Origin: Calycina herbarum
Taxonomy: Eukaryota > Ascomycota > Leotiomycetes > Helotiales > Pezizellaceae
Assembly (NCBI GenBank): GCA_001414485.1
Contig: LLEY01000017.1
Coordinates: forward strand, 372,001-436,000
DNA length: 64,000 nt
Direction: 5' to 3'
In this document: positions 37,878 to 49,829 of the stretch, piece by piece
Layout: each line of letters begins with the position of its first letter
How positions within the stretch are numbered: position 1 is the first letter of the stretch
Notes under the pieces: model-generated
Seen by the model: the letters and a program-made list of their open reading frames with translations, nothing else
The model's database searches: none
Told to the model about the DNA's origin: nothing
Position numbers and translations under genes: made by a program

Positions 37878-38980
37878 ATGTCTTTGACAAATTGCCGATT
37901 CTACGAGGAGAAGTTCCCAGAGATTGACAGCTTCGTCATGGTGAACGTGAAGCAGGTACGACACTGGCGATTTCTCCGTAGAGAAGAAAAGCAGGATGCT
38001 CATAAAATACACAGATCGCGGAAATGGGAGCCTATGTCAAACTTCTCGAATACGACAACATCGATGGCATGATCTTACTCTCCGAATTGTCGAGGCGACG
38101 TATCAGAAGTATCCAGAAACTCATTCGAGTGGGACGAAATGAGGTTGTGGTGGTTTTGAGAGTAGACAAGGAGAAAGGTGGAGTTTTGACCCCGCTATCA
38201 ACCCTTGATAGCGAGTAAATGCTAATGCCGGGGGAAATAGGATATATCGATCTTTCGAAACGAAGAGTCTCGCCTGAGGATATCATCAAGTGTGAAGAGA
38301 GATACAACAAGGGCAAAATGGTGCACTCAATCATGCGACATGTAGCAGAAAAGACCCAGCATCCTATCGAAGATCTGTACGAGCGCATCGGTTGGCCGCT
38401 GAACAAGAAATACGGACATGCTGTAGATGCTTTTAAGCTGTCAATCACGTAAGGGCTGTTGGTATAATGTTTGAGGTCTCGACTAACAAGTCATAGAAAC
38501 CCCGATGTCTGGCAGGATATCTCATTTCCTAACGATACCGTCGCTGACGAATTTAAATCCTACATCGGAAAGCGTCTTACACCACAGCCAACGAAGGTGC
38601 GAGCGGATGTCGAAGTTACATGCTTTGGATATGAGGGCATTGATGCTGTTAAGACTGCTCTTCGAACCGCAGAGGCCAGAAACACCCCGGATAATCAAGT
38701 CAAAGTCAAGCTTGTCTCGCCACCATTATACGTTCTCACAAGTACGTGTTTGGAGAAGGCTGTTGGCATTGAGACTTTGGAGGCTGCGATTATTGATATC
38801 CGAAAAAACATCGAGGGGGCTGGGGGAAATTGCATTGTTAAGATGGAACCAAAGGCGGTTACTGAGAACGATGACGCTGAGCTGCAGGCTTTGATGGAGA
38901 AGCGGGAGAGAGAGAATGCTGAAGTCAGTGGAGATGAAAGCATGTCCGACTCGGATGAGAATGCGGTAGAGGTTGTGTAA
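37878..38980 (+). CDS. SUI2: Translation initiation factor eIF2 subunit alpha
   Basis: Four exons (37878-37955, 38015-38177, 38241-38448, 38497-38980) encode 310 residues. The S1 RNA-binding domain spans residues about 15-90 and includes [16 protein letters not shown], which carries the regulatory serine (Ser52 of the encoded chain, Ser51 by convention) phosphorylated by eIF2 kinases such as Gcn2. The helical and alpha/beta domains follow ([37 protein letters not shown]), and the C-terminus is acidic ([16 protein letters not shown]). Together with eIF2 beta and gamma it delivers initiator Met-tRNA to the 40S subunit. All junctions preserve phase and conserved residues. Confidence 0.97.
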
Positions 38981-39431
38981 ATGCACTCATTTAAGTGTGG
39001 GGGATATTCTAAAAAGCATTCTGGTGAAATATTTGCATTGCAGGCGCATAGAGGGGCCATGAAGCTCACGAATGCAGGCAACTAGCTATTACCTCTCCAG
39101 GTTGAATGAAATAATGAAAATCTGTACTTGGAAGACGATCTCACGGCAATAACTTTGGGTCGTACATACCTCGGTACCTAGCTTGTTGTTCTAACCTTTT
39201 ATGATAATTCAACCTAGTTTCAAAAAAATAAAGAATTGTAACCCAGGCGCAAAGTATTTAGCTAAATGGCAAGGCTATTGTTTTCTACGCACAAGCAAGG
39301 CTGTGAGCCTTGGCGTATAGCTCGACAACCTTAGAAATAGAGCAGAATAACCTCGTCCAAACCTACACAAAATCCCACCAGACAACTGAAATTCTAAACA
39401 CTTTTACACTGGGCCTTTGGCCGTTACGGCC
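38981..39431. other. Intergenic region
   Basis: 451 bp between SUI2 and IMP2, AT-rich in the centre. No gene was seen. Confidence 0.6.
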
Positions 39432-40069
39432 ATGAGTCGTCTCAATTCGCTTCTTCAGCGCGTGTCACAATCCAAGCCTTTCCTCCGCCATTCTGGATAC
39501 AGCCTACTCATTTTTGCATCTTGGATCCCAGCCGTAGTCTTCTTCAACGAAAATGTCGGAGAGGTACACAAGATTACCGGGGTCTCGATGTATCCCTATC
39601 TCAATACCAGCTACGATGAAAGTCTGTCGAAAGATTTATGTTGGGTCAACAAATGGAATCCCGGGCAAAATTTACAGCGGGGGATGCTCGTGTCATTTTG
39701 GTATGTTTACTTACTCTCACTCAAATGATGCTACTAACTGGAAGCAATAGGAGTCCAGTTAATCCAGAGGTGCTCGCCATCAAGAGAATCATAGCCGTGG
39801 AGGGAGATGTGGTGTATCCTCGTGCACCTTACCCAGCTCCTATTGCTGAAATTCCGGCGGGTCATGTATGGGTGGAAGGGGACAACCGAGATGGAATGAA
39901 ATCTTTGGACAGCAATTACTACGGGCCTATTCCCATCAACTTGGTTCAAGGAAAGGTGACAAATATTTTGTGGCCTTGGGCAAGCTCTGGGCCGATCAGG
40001 TGGTGGGAGTTCAAGGGGAAGACCAAAGTGGTGAAGGGGAGAAGAGAAGATGCACCTCAATGGGCTTAA
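39432..40069 (+). CDS. IMP2: Mitochondrial inner membrane protease subunit 2
   Basis: Two exons (39432-39700, 39751-40069) encode 195 residues. A membrane anchor (about residues 21-40, SGYSLLIFASWIPAVVFF) precedes the S26 signal-peptidase fold: nucleophile serine in GVSMYPYL, catalytic lysine in AIKRIIAVEGD, and GHVWVEGDNRDGMKSLDSNY with the third conserved box. IMP2 works with IMP1 on the intermembrane-space side of the inner membrane, cleaving sorting signals such as that of cytochrome c1. The ATG at 39432 was preferred because upstream in-frame sequence offers no other ATG. Confidence 0.93.
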
Positions 40070-40375
40070 AGGGATTTGTTATTAGGGTATTGTATGCACA
40101 TTATATGAACAAAATCTGTAAATAATCTGAACCATATTGGGAACTGAAATTCCAATTCTCTCTATTCCACCCAGAAGCGTAGCCTCGTGGAGGCGGCTAC
40201 CTGTACGGCAGCCAGCTTGCCTTGGCAGAAATCAAAAAAGTCCATCTCATACCACCCAACGGCAACAGTACAGTACCACAACATTGCGCGATTGCTACTC
40301 AACCATCCAACAACTTTCCTTCAGACACTCGCTCACGCACCCCACGGGGACTCTACGCAGAACTGAGGGAGGGCC
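40070..40375. other. Short intergenic region
   Basis: 306 bp promoter of the mitochondrial carrier gene. Nothing else was seen. Confidence 0.6.
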
Positions 40376-41712
40376 ATGTCCCTGACCTCCATTTTCAATT
40401 TTTTCTCCCCAAGAACACCAGGCAGAACGCAGAATCGCAACGAATTCGAACTTGTTGACGATGGAGTGCCGGCAGGCCGCGAGACCTTTGCAGATATCAA
40501 GTTGGGAAGGACGGCTGTGCGATCTGGAAATATGGCACCGAAAGAGATCGAGGAGGAGGCAAGGCCGCCTTACTTACATGTAAGATGGGAATACCTTTAA
40601 CCTATGCAGGTCTAACCTTCAATAGTGTATGATTGCTGGAGGACTTGGTGGCACAACAGGAGATCTTTTGATGCATTCATTAGATACGGTCAAGACGCGC
40701 CAGCAAGGAGATCCGCACATCCCGCCAAAATATACAACGATGGCATCCTCGTATTCCACCATTTTTCGCCAGGAGGGCATCAGACGGGGTCTGTATGGGG
40801 GGTGGCTGCCGGCTATGCTGGGATCATTCCCAGGAACCATTATATTTTTCGGCACCTACGAATATAGCAAGAGGAATATGATTGACTATGGGATCAATCC
40901 CCAGCTTGCTTATCTCGCAAGTGGTATGTGGTTCTCGCGGACTTGTGGAAGTAGCAAATACTTATATCATGACAGGATTTATTGCCGACGGGGCAGCATC
41001 TTTTATATACGTCCCTTCAGAGGTTCTCAAAACTCGATTGCAATTGCAAGGCCGATACAACAATCCTTTTTTCCAGTCTGGATACAATTATAAGGGATTT
41101 TCTCATGCTGCAAGAACGATATACCGACAAGAGGGCTTCTCCGCCCTTTTCTATGGATACAAAGCTACTATATTTAGAGATCTTCCGTTTTCCGCCCTAC
41201 AATTCACATTTTACGAGCAGGGGCAAACTTGGGCAAGACAGTGGAAGCAAAGCAGAGAAATTGGACTACCTTTAGAACTTCTCACAGGAGCAGCTGCTGG
41301 GGGTTTGGCCGGAGTTATAACCTGCCCTCTCGATGTTGTGAAGACGAGAATTCAAACCCAAGTCAACCAACCAGAGCCAGTTGTAAACCAGACGAATGTT
41401 CAGAGACCCGCGAAACCAAACGGCATTACCGGGTCAGTTTCTACGATTCAGAAGCAGATTAGAAGGATATCAACATCATCCCCTTCAACACATACCCCTC
41501 GACCAGGATCAATCAATTTGGATACCTCCTCTGTTTTAACCGGATTGAATGTTATCAGAGAGACTGAGGGGATAGCTGGGTGGTTTCGCGGTGTGGGGCC
41601 CAGATTTGTGTGGACCAGTGTTCAAAGTGGGTGTATGTTGTTCTTGTACCAGTCAATATTGCGACAATTAGGGGTCCATTTTGCTTCCGAAAACGTGGAG
41701 GGTGTTGTTTAA
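40376..41712 (+). CDS. Mitochondrial carrier (SLC25) family protein
   Basis: Three exons (40376-40579, 40626-40923, 40976-41712) encode 412 residues. Three carrier repeats are visible through their PX[DE]XX[KR]-type signatures: [10 protein letters not shown] (first P replaced by S), [14 protein letters not shown] and [13 protein letters not shown], each with paired membrane helices and a following QEG motif ([38 protein letters not shown]). A hydrophilic N-terminus of about 80 residues and an extra loop of about 60 residues after the third signature are typical of the yeast YMR166C/Mme1-like group, for which magnesium export has been reported. Assignment to that substrate is tentative. Confidence 0.88.
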
Positions 41713-42216
41713 TACACATTGCATCACCCGGTTTGAGGAATTGTATGACAGTTTTGGGATGGATATCAGGGCGTGGGCTGTAACATAAATGTACATCTAG
41801 GAGAGCATATGGGCGGCGTTGGATGCGTGCATAGCATGCGGGTTAGACAATATAGATCTTCACTTTCAACTTACCTTTACAACAAGGTCAAAATACAGTT
41901 ACTTTGCTGTTGACATTTTTGGATAAATTATTGAGCATTTTTGTTCTCAGCAGTACTCAACCTCTCAACAAAGCTTCCAATTAATTAAGCGCTACTAAGC
42001 GCAGCACCCCACTCGCTGTCTCACCCTGCACATCCTGCATAACCCGGCTTGTGCAATCTGGAATAAATCGAGAATCGGATGTTATCAACTCAATCTCGAT
42101 GTTTTGACAATCTCTCCCACTTCTTCATATCCCCAACGATCATTCGAACCCCCGAGAAGGCATCCCAGAGCTTAGATTCGTAATGACGCTTTCGCAATGG
42201 CCATAACAAATCCGCA
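41713..42216. other. Intergenic region
   Basis: 504 bp between two plus-strand genes. No additional gene or repeat was recognised. Confidence 0.6.
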
Positions 42217-45200
42217 ATGCCTGCGAAACTCCCTGTGCCCTCCAAAGGGGCGCTTCGAACTCTTCGACATCTCGCCTTGGGAACCACTTGTACACTCGCA
42301 CTCAGCGCTGGGCTGCTAACGGAAGATCGTCGACGGAGGATACATACTGCACGAGTTGTACACAAAAACTGCCGGAAGTTAAAGGAAGCGAAGAATTATC
42401 ATGGCCTTGCCACCGATTTGCAAGATGTCGCCAACGATCCTGCCATTGTGTTCAAGAGCGATTCGATGATGAGGAAGTTGACAAAAGAGACCAATCAAAG
42501 TTTGATGGACGGCGCCGACGCAAATATCGTAGAGGGAGGGCAGGGTTTATGGCTAGAGTTAGAGGAGGAGGAGAATCCGACAAAAGACCTTGGGCAGGTG
42601 CCGAACAAAACTTCCCACTGCTTGCCGCCGTCTAAATCTGCAGGCGAAGGTCACCCAGACAACATCGCTGATCAAGTCTCCGATGCCATTCCCAATGTGG
42701 GAAATCAAGACGAACCAGCACAAAAGAAATCCATGATCAGTGTCCATCAGAACCATATATCTACAAATATTCTCCCGATACCAAAACCTCGAATGGACAT
42801 TTTGGAGCCTCTATCAATCCCGACTTTGTCCCCAATCCTGGAAAGCAATGTAAAAGTAGACGAGACACCAGAAACCCAGTTACAAGATCGTCAGAAAAGG
42901 GTCGCTTCCGACGTCATTAAGCTCCTTGGGTGTGTTGAAGACTCGACTGATCTGGATGCAGCCGCGCTGCGTTTCCTCGAAGCTTTTGAAGAAGGGTATC
43001 TTGCTACCTCCGATTCAGGCCTGGTTCCGGAACTGCTCGATGCTGCATTTCAGCTTTCGAAAGCATGCAAGGATCGAGAAAACATAGAATACTTGACCAA
43101 GATCCTGGACACAGTCTTGCCCTACTCAGAGTCCATGGACGCGGCTCAGTTTCTCCTATTTTCACCACACACTGTCATAAAACACTCACTCGACGACTTT
43201 CGAGAAAAGGAGCAGACGAAAAAGCAACCCAAATGGAAGCTTAAAAAACTCTCCTCCATTTATCTCAAAACTGCCAATAACAACGAACCGGCCGACATGG
43301 AGTGGGAATTGCCAATTTCTAACGGAGAAGGACTCTGCGAGGCAACGAGCCGTTATGGATTGTATGATTTTACGTGTGATATATATCAGTGTCTTGTATA
43401 CTACTGCTCCAAAGGAGCGAGAACCGCTACTCCCCCAGCTATCGGCCACTTCATCAACGCCAATTATCGCCTGGGTCGACACAAAGATGCCATAAGATAT
43501 TTCAAACAAATCTATTCAAAAGTATCAGCGACTGTAGACGAGTTTGACATGGTTATCAGCCGAGTCACTTACTCCGCAGTGAAACTGGACCGATTGGGCG
43601 ATGCAGAGTACATACTGTTTGTTGCTGTCAAGATGGGTAAAGCCAGTGGATTGCCGGTTCCCACCACTCCACTCCTGAGAGTCATCACACGCACGTGGAA
43701 TTACTCTAGGGATCTTCAGAAGGTCACGGATTTAGTTGACCGTTTTGTTCCTCGTGCTTCTTCCTTCAGACATCCGCAGGCGATCTATCAGGCTATCATT
43801 CAAGTATGCATTGACGCAAATCGCGAGGATGTTGCCCTTTCATACTATGCCCAGTTACGACGAGCGTATGCACCTACTTCGGAAGATCAGAGCATTTACG
43901 GCCAGTTTGCTTATGCAAAGGCTCTCAGGAATGACTGGATTGGGGTGAAAGAAGACTTGATTCAAATATCTTCGACAGACCCAATTCTTTCGGAAAAATT
44001 CGGTGCTTCGTTAGCGCCAATACTGAAGCTTTTTGTCAAAGCTCATTCTATTCAAGAAACTGAAGAGTTCATTGGCTTTTTCGTTCGTGCAGGTCTGTTG
44101 AAGTTTTCGCCCTTCCTTTCCAACATAATGATAGACATTTACTGCAAGGCCAAAGAGATGGATGCTCTCTTTCGGTGGATAGAACTCATGTCCTCGGTCC
44201 GATGTCCGATTGATACCGTGTCTGTAAACATCATTCTGCATCATTCTTACACCACGTGGAGGTTTTCATTTCAAGAGGTTCAAGTTCTGTATCAAAAGAT
44301 TTGTGCTTGCGGCGGAGTCCAGGGGCTCTTTACCGGTAAAGAGAACTTGGATTACCTTGCCCAACTTGCTCGCGGTGATTCTCCGAATCCTGAACGACTT
44401 GCTGAACGACTTCTTCCTTTGTCGGTCTTGGGTAAACAGGAGCAGACTTGGGATACCCTCGGTGTTCATCGTGCCATCTCCGCAACACATAAGAACAAGG
44501 ATCCGCTTGCTACTTTCAAAATATACACGATGGCGCGTGCTGATAACATTGAGATACGGCCCGGGACGTTGGCGATGGCTGCACTGGCATGTATAAAAAC
44601 GCAGGGCCGCGAAAACGCCATGATGATGATCAAAGAGGCTCAAGATCGTGGAGATGATATCTCACATGCGATTGCCAACTGTCTTACATGGCATGTCATG
44701 CATGTTAAAAACCGGTCTCCCTTTCAGCTCTTGGATTTGGTTGAGAATACCATTGCGTCCTTGGAAGAGTCGGGGACAAGAATTGATCAAGGGTTGCTGG
44801 CTGGGACCATGACTATGCTTGTGAGAAGAGGCAAAGCTCAACTGGCCATAGACTTCTGGAACAATTACTCCCCCCGCCTCCGCATACCGCAATCGCGTAT
44901 TGAGACTCCAACACTCACGACTCTCATGCATGCGTACATCAAGAGCCAGAGTCCACAGGGCATCTCCTGGATTCGAAATCTTCTGGACAGAACCGGGATT
45001 GTACCTAACAGGAGATTTCTTAATACGGTGAACCGTCACATCAACGACATGGCACTTTTCAACCCAGATCGTTGGGAGGGCTCTAGGCTCTTGTACGAAC
45101 TGAATCGTCTTCGACTCCGGGTTCTGCTCATTAGAGCCCACGATCTAGAGGAAAAGAGAAGGTTCAAATCTACCGTTCTTAGGACTGCGGAAGCTGTCTC

Positions 45201-45507
45201 TGGAACGAAGTACAAACGAAAACCGAGGCGACTACAGAAACGCCCTGGAAACTTGGCGAGGCGGAGAAAAATCGGGCGAGAACGATTTTTAGCAAGCCAA
45301 GCAGATCTTGCAAAAGATCCCAGAGCAGATGCTGGCAGTGGTGAGATTGCTTCTGCAAATCCTGTACCCAAAGAGTTACCTAAGCGATTTGTACCTCTTC
45401 TTGAGAGAAAGCAGCATCGCCCTTCTGCTAATGACCGGTACAAAATCACATCCCACAGTTTGATGAATTCTGACAGTCATGAAGAAGGTGGATTGGCACT
45501 AAGCTAA
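42217..45507 (+). CDS. Pentatricopeptide-repeat protein, mitochondrial
   Basis: A single exon encodes 1096 residues. The N-terminus is rich in Lys/Arg, Ser and Ala (MPAKLPVPSKGALRTLRHLA), resembling a mitochondrial presequence, followed by LSAGLLTEDRRRRIHTARVV. From about residue 380 to 930 there are degenerate helical hairpins of PPR type, for example GHFINANYRLGRHKDAIRYF, SAVKLDRLGDAEYILFVAVK and IMIDIYCKAKEMDALFRWIE. The C-terminus is strongly basic (KYKRKPRRLQKRPGNLARRR), fitting RNA binding. PPR proteins of fungi act on mitochondrial mRNA stability, processing or translation. The target transcript cannot be inferred. Confidence 0.85.
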   Translation: MPAKLPVPSKGALRTLRHLALGTTCTLALSAGLLTEDRRRRIHTARVVHKNCRKLKEAKNYHGLATDLQDVANDPAIVFKSDSMMRKLTKETNQSLMDGADANIVEGGQGLWLELEEEENPTKDLGQVPNKTSHCLPPSKSAGEGHPDNIADQVSDAIPNVGNQDEPAQKKSMISVHQNHISTNILPIPKPRMDILEPLSIPTLSPILESNVKVDETPETQLQDRQKRVASDVIKLLGCVEDSTDLDAAALRFLEAFEEGYLATSDSGLVPELLDAAFQLSKACKDRENIEYLTKILDTVLPYSESMDAAQFLLFSPHTVIKHSLDDFREKEQTKKQPKWKLKKLSSIYLKTANNNEPADMEWELPISNGEGLCEATSRYGLYDFTCDIYQCLVYYCSKGARTATPPAIGHFINANYRLGRHKDAIRYFKQIYSKVSATVDEFDMVISRVTYSAVKLDRLGDAEYILFVAVKMGKASGLPVPTTPLLRVITRTWNYSRDLQKVTDLVDRFVPRASSFRHPQAIYQAIIQVCIDANREDVALSYYAQLRRAYAPTSEDQSIYGQFAYAKALRNDWIGVKEDLIQISSTDPILSEKFGASLAPILKLFVKAHSIQETEEFIGFFVRAGLLKFSPFLSNIMIDIYCKAKEMDALFRWIELMSSVRCPIDTVSVNIILHHSYTTWRFSFQEVQVLYQKICACGGVQGLFTGKENLDYLAQLARGDSPNPERLAERLLPLSVLGKQEQTWDTLGVHRAISATHKNKDPLATFKIYTMARADNIEIRPGTLAMAALACIKTQGRENAMMMIKEAQDRGDDISHAIANCLTWHVMHVKNRSPFQLLDLVENTIASLEESGTRIDQGLLAGTMTMLVRRGKAQLAIDFWNNYSPRLRIPQSRIETPTLTTLMHAYIKSQSPQGISWIRNLLDRTGIVPNRRFLNTVNRHINDMALFNPDRWEGSRLLYELNRLRLRVLLIRAHDLEEKRRFKSTVLRTAEAVSGTKYKRKPRRLQKRPGNLARRRKIGRERFLASQADLAKDPRADAGSGEIASANPVPKELPKRFVPLLERKQHRPSANDRYKITSHSLMNSDSHEEGGLALS

Positions 45508-45812
45508 AATGTACTTTATTGTAACTTTCGATGTTTTTTTTATCTTGGTCATATACCAAAACTGGTTCAAACAGGTCTTTAGAATTTGAATAAAGTGCAA
45601 GTTGATTAGAAGGCAAATTGATAATGGAACGTTATGGATTACTTGTAAATCGGAATCATGTGATACTGTGAGGTAAAGAAGGAGCGCCGCTTTGTGCCGC
45701 TTTGTGCCGCTTTGCACCGGAACGCCTGCCAACTTTTAATCCACAGCTCTTCTCAAAGTATGCAGGTCGACCTTTGACAAGACTGCTCCCAAATGTCACC
45801 AGCTCCTCCCTA
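45508..45812. other. Promoter of NCA2 with a short tandem repeat
   Basis: 305 bp. It contains three copies of the 10-mer GCCGCTTTGT (45686-45715, the last copy ending in C). No gene was seen. Confidence 0.6.
45686..45715. repeat. 10-bp tandem repeat, 3 copies
   Basis: Units GCCGCTTTGT, GCCGCTTTGT and GCCGCTTTGC lie about 100 bp upstream of the NCA2 start. It may be chance expansion or a clustered protein-binding site. Confidence 0.75.
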
Positions 45813-47882
45813 ATGTCTATTGTTGCAGAGTAAGCCCCTTTTAGTATAACTTTATATACCACGAAAAGACCTGTCTGCCCTGCTAACAATCCTTACAGCC
45901 AAGTACGTCGCGTTGACGGCCAACTTGACCGCGTGCATTTGGTCCCACGTACAGCACACGACGGCGACTTTACAACGGAAAGCCACAAACTCTCCTCCTC
46001 CCCACGAATCGCTGAACTACAACTGATAGTGAAGGCTCTATCTACGACCTCATCATCCAGTCCCCTTCTTTCACCCTGGCGAATTTCAACACTACTGCAG
46101 CAGGCAGCTCTTTCGGACTTCGAGGCAGAGCGGGAGGAAGACGAGCCCACAAGTGTATATGAATCCGAGTTGGAATGGCTTCTCGTCAGTAAAGCGACGG
46201 TCCAGACCTATGGTTTGCTTCTCAACACCCTCTTGGAGCAGACAATACCACTAAATGATGATATATGGTATTGGGACGAGGTCTTGGGCTCATACCCATA
46301 TTCAAGTCTCTACACTGTTCAAACATCTCCGTTGAGGTTTTTTGCTTGGTCAAAAGACATATACAGGGATACGAGGAGTAGAGTTGTGCAACTTCGACAA
46401 TTTCCGGAAGAAGGCATCTCTGCCAGGGATATTGGAACGAGTTTGACAGATCAATGGAAACAATTCTATGGATTGGTACGGGACAGCATACGGGAACGAT
46501 CGGTGGCCGATATTCAACGAAGGGTTCTCTCCCCAATTGCTCTCTGCCGCTCAGAAGCTAGGCATAACCAGGCACGACTGAGGCTATTACGAGAAATGGG
46601 TGCAAGTGGTTTGGGGGTACTCATGGATGAAGGTTTAAATTTTGGCATCAACGATGAGAGCAGCGAGCTTTCAAAGGTCGATGAGGGCGACAGTCATGAG
46701 TGGAAGATTGTTGTAGAGAGGAGTATAGCGCTCATGGATAACGTTTTGAAAAACGTGACAACTCTCGAGTCCGGTGTATCTGACTTTGAAGATACGGTCT
46801 TTGCGAGTGTCGAGGATGACCCTGAGATTTCTTCCCGTGGAATGGACGACACTGCATCTATCAGACCGGCAAAGTTATCTCGCCGACTTCAACATATTCT
46901 TCAAACACATGTACCAAAACATATTTCCACCTCCCAGAAACTCGCTTCGAAGTACGGGCGACCATCCAAACTCATAAGGTACTGGTTACCTGCTGGTGTA
47001 CTACTTCTCTCTTCGACTACAATTCTCCGAATCTTGGTAAGCAAGAACGCTGAAATTGTTACTTGGGTTCGTGATTTTGGCACCACAGTACAGGACTTCT
47101 GGTCAAACTGGATTGTTGCGCCAACGAAAAATGTTATCGGCACTATACGACATGATAAAGATAGCGATATTGCTATTATGAGCAAGGAAAGCCTGAAGGG
47201 CGACAGGGAGAGCCTTGAGCGTATGGTTGTTGAATTCGCAATTGACAATCCCCAAACCTCGGCCGACACAGCTGGGCCGTTGAGCGAAGCACAGATTATG
47301 GATATCCGGGCAAAGGTCAAAGAGGGAGATCTTACGCCGGTGTTGCGAGCCTATGAGAAAGATCTTCGACAGCCATTCAAAGGCACAGTCCGTGGTGATC
47401 TTATCCGAACACTCTTGATACAGGTTCAAAAGACCAAGGTCGATGTGCAGTTTGCCTTGAGCGGTATAGACTCACTCCTCAAGAGCCAAGAGTTGGTCTT
47501 TGGCTTCGTCGGATTGACACCGGGTGTATTGGTAGGTTTTGCAGTCTTCCGATACCTGGGCGGTGTATTTGGGAGTAGACGAGGATCGAAACAAGGCCGG
47601 AAAGCAGGTCAAGCTGTCCGAGTTCTTCGAAATATTGACCGGATTCTGACGCTAGCGACGCCGACACAAAACAACATTCTATCATACAAGGACCACGGGC
47701 TGCTTTTGTGTGAGGTTCACATCTTACGGCAACGCGCGAGCAAGCTTTTTCCTGGCGAGATTGAGAGAGAGTTCCTCGAAGATGTGAATGATTTGTGTAA
47801 TATCAACAGTGGCATTCAGCAACAGCTCAAGGTTCTAGACCGCATACGGTGGGGCTACTTGGGCTTCATGAAGAATGGATGA
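45813..47882 (+). CDS. NCA2: Nuclear control of ATPase protein 2 (NCA2)
   Basis: Two exons (45813-45829, 45899-47882) encode 666 residues. The 17-nt first exon gives MSIVA and joins to DQVRRVDGQLDRVHLVP. Conserved NCA2 blocks include DDIWYWDEVLGSYPYSSLYT, SKYGRPSKLIRYWLPAGVLL before the first membrane segment, and FVGLTPGVLVGFAVFRYLGG as the second. The C-terminus has LLLCEVHILRQRA and FLEDVNDLCNINSGIQQQLK. NCA2 is a mitochondrial inner or outer membrane protein needed in yeast for balanced expression of mitochondrial ATP synthase subunits 6 and 8 and linked to membrane phospholipid biology. Length and motifs agree with the family. Confidence 0.93.
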
Positions 47883-48642
47883 GACGAGTGTACAACAATA
47901 AAATATACGTCTCAGGACAAAGCACTTTTACCATACATATATTACCCAGCTTCCCATAAACATGTGACGTGAAGTGGCTTATCGCTCGCATGATTAATAG
48001 CTTTAACTATTGAATACCACGAGCTGTTATTGTGCCTGCCTCCCTGCTCGTTGGACAATGACAATAACACTCTTGGTCTATCCAACAATTCGGGTCCCTC
48101 TTTTGGGGCCTAGACTCATACTAAATCAATCAAGACAATGTGTTGTGGCTATCGGTGGCTACCTATTGAGACCCATGAATGTACTCTACCGTACCTGCCC
48201 TCAAGGTTGGGTTGGGTTTGGTTTGGCGAGGCGGAACCTCGACAAAAGAACAGCCGGTCGCTGGAGGCATCCGCCACCGCAACACAACACTCTACTCTCC
48301 CGCAGATACAAACGCCCAAAACAACAGACGGATCTCCATTCGCCTCGCTGATTTCCATCTATCCAAGAGTCGTCGCAGCGCATTCGCGACCACCCCAAAC
48401 CTCCCATCACGCTACAGACTCCCACCGCCTTTCCACTACACTACACTACACTACGCTACCGCTACCGCTACCGCTACCCTACAGTAATCTTCCCCACCCG
48501 CCTGCACCCCACGGTAACAGCCTTCACGACGTCTCACCTTGCGCCTAGAGAGCTTAGAGGGTTCTGAGAGCTTACTCTGGACTGAGCTTCACCACACACC
48601 ACCATTGTCATCATCCTGTGCGGTTGATCTCCCACCTTCAAG
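47883..48642. other. Promoter and leader of the Rab gene
   Basis: 760 bp. The downstream half is C-rich with simple repeats (CTACA)n and (CTACCG)n at 48434-48479. No separate gene was recognised. Confidence 0.55.
48434..48479. repeat. CTACA / CTACCG simple repeat
   Basis: About four CACTA-type pentamers run into four GCTACC hexamers, roughly 165-210 bp upstream of the Rab start codon. A microsatellite. Confidence 0.8.
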
Positions 48643-49417
<775 letters not shown>

Positions 49418-49829
49418 ATAATTCGGTTCGTGGATGGAGCGGTTTGCCTTTTTTTCGTTTTGTTTGTTTAAGAGCAGATTATGGGCGGAGTTTGGTCATA
49501 TCACGAGGTATTACAAATTCAAGGCATGCCTTTTGCCGATTACTTTGACATTGATGGTTTGCAGATATTATGCTATGGTGATGCTTTGAATGGAACGGCA
49601 ATTCGTGAAGCGGACTCGATTCGGAACTTAAGATACCCAGCAATGTTCTAGTCCACTCTACCTTTCTCGTTTTGTAACAAAGTTTCGTTGTAACGACTAC
49701 GGAAATTAACTTTAGGCACCGAAACTATTATTTGAGAACATCACGAACAGTAGAGATTAAGACCAATTTGATTCTACAATATATATTAACATAGATACAG
49801 TGGGCTAGCCAAAATTAATACACAAGCCT
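49418..49829. other. Convergent 3' flanks
   Basis: 412 bp between the Rab gene (+) and the uncharacterised gene (-). 3' UTR-type AT-rich sequence only. Confidence 0.6.
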
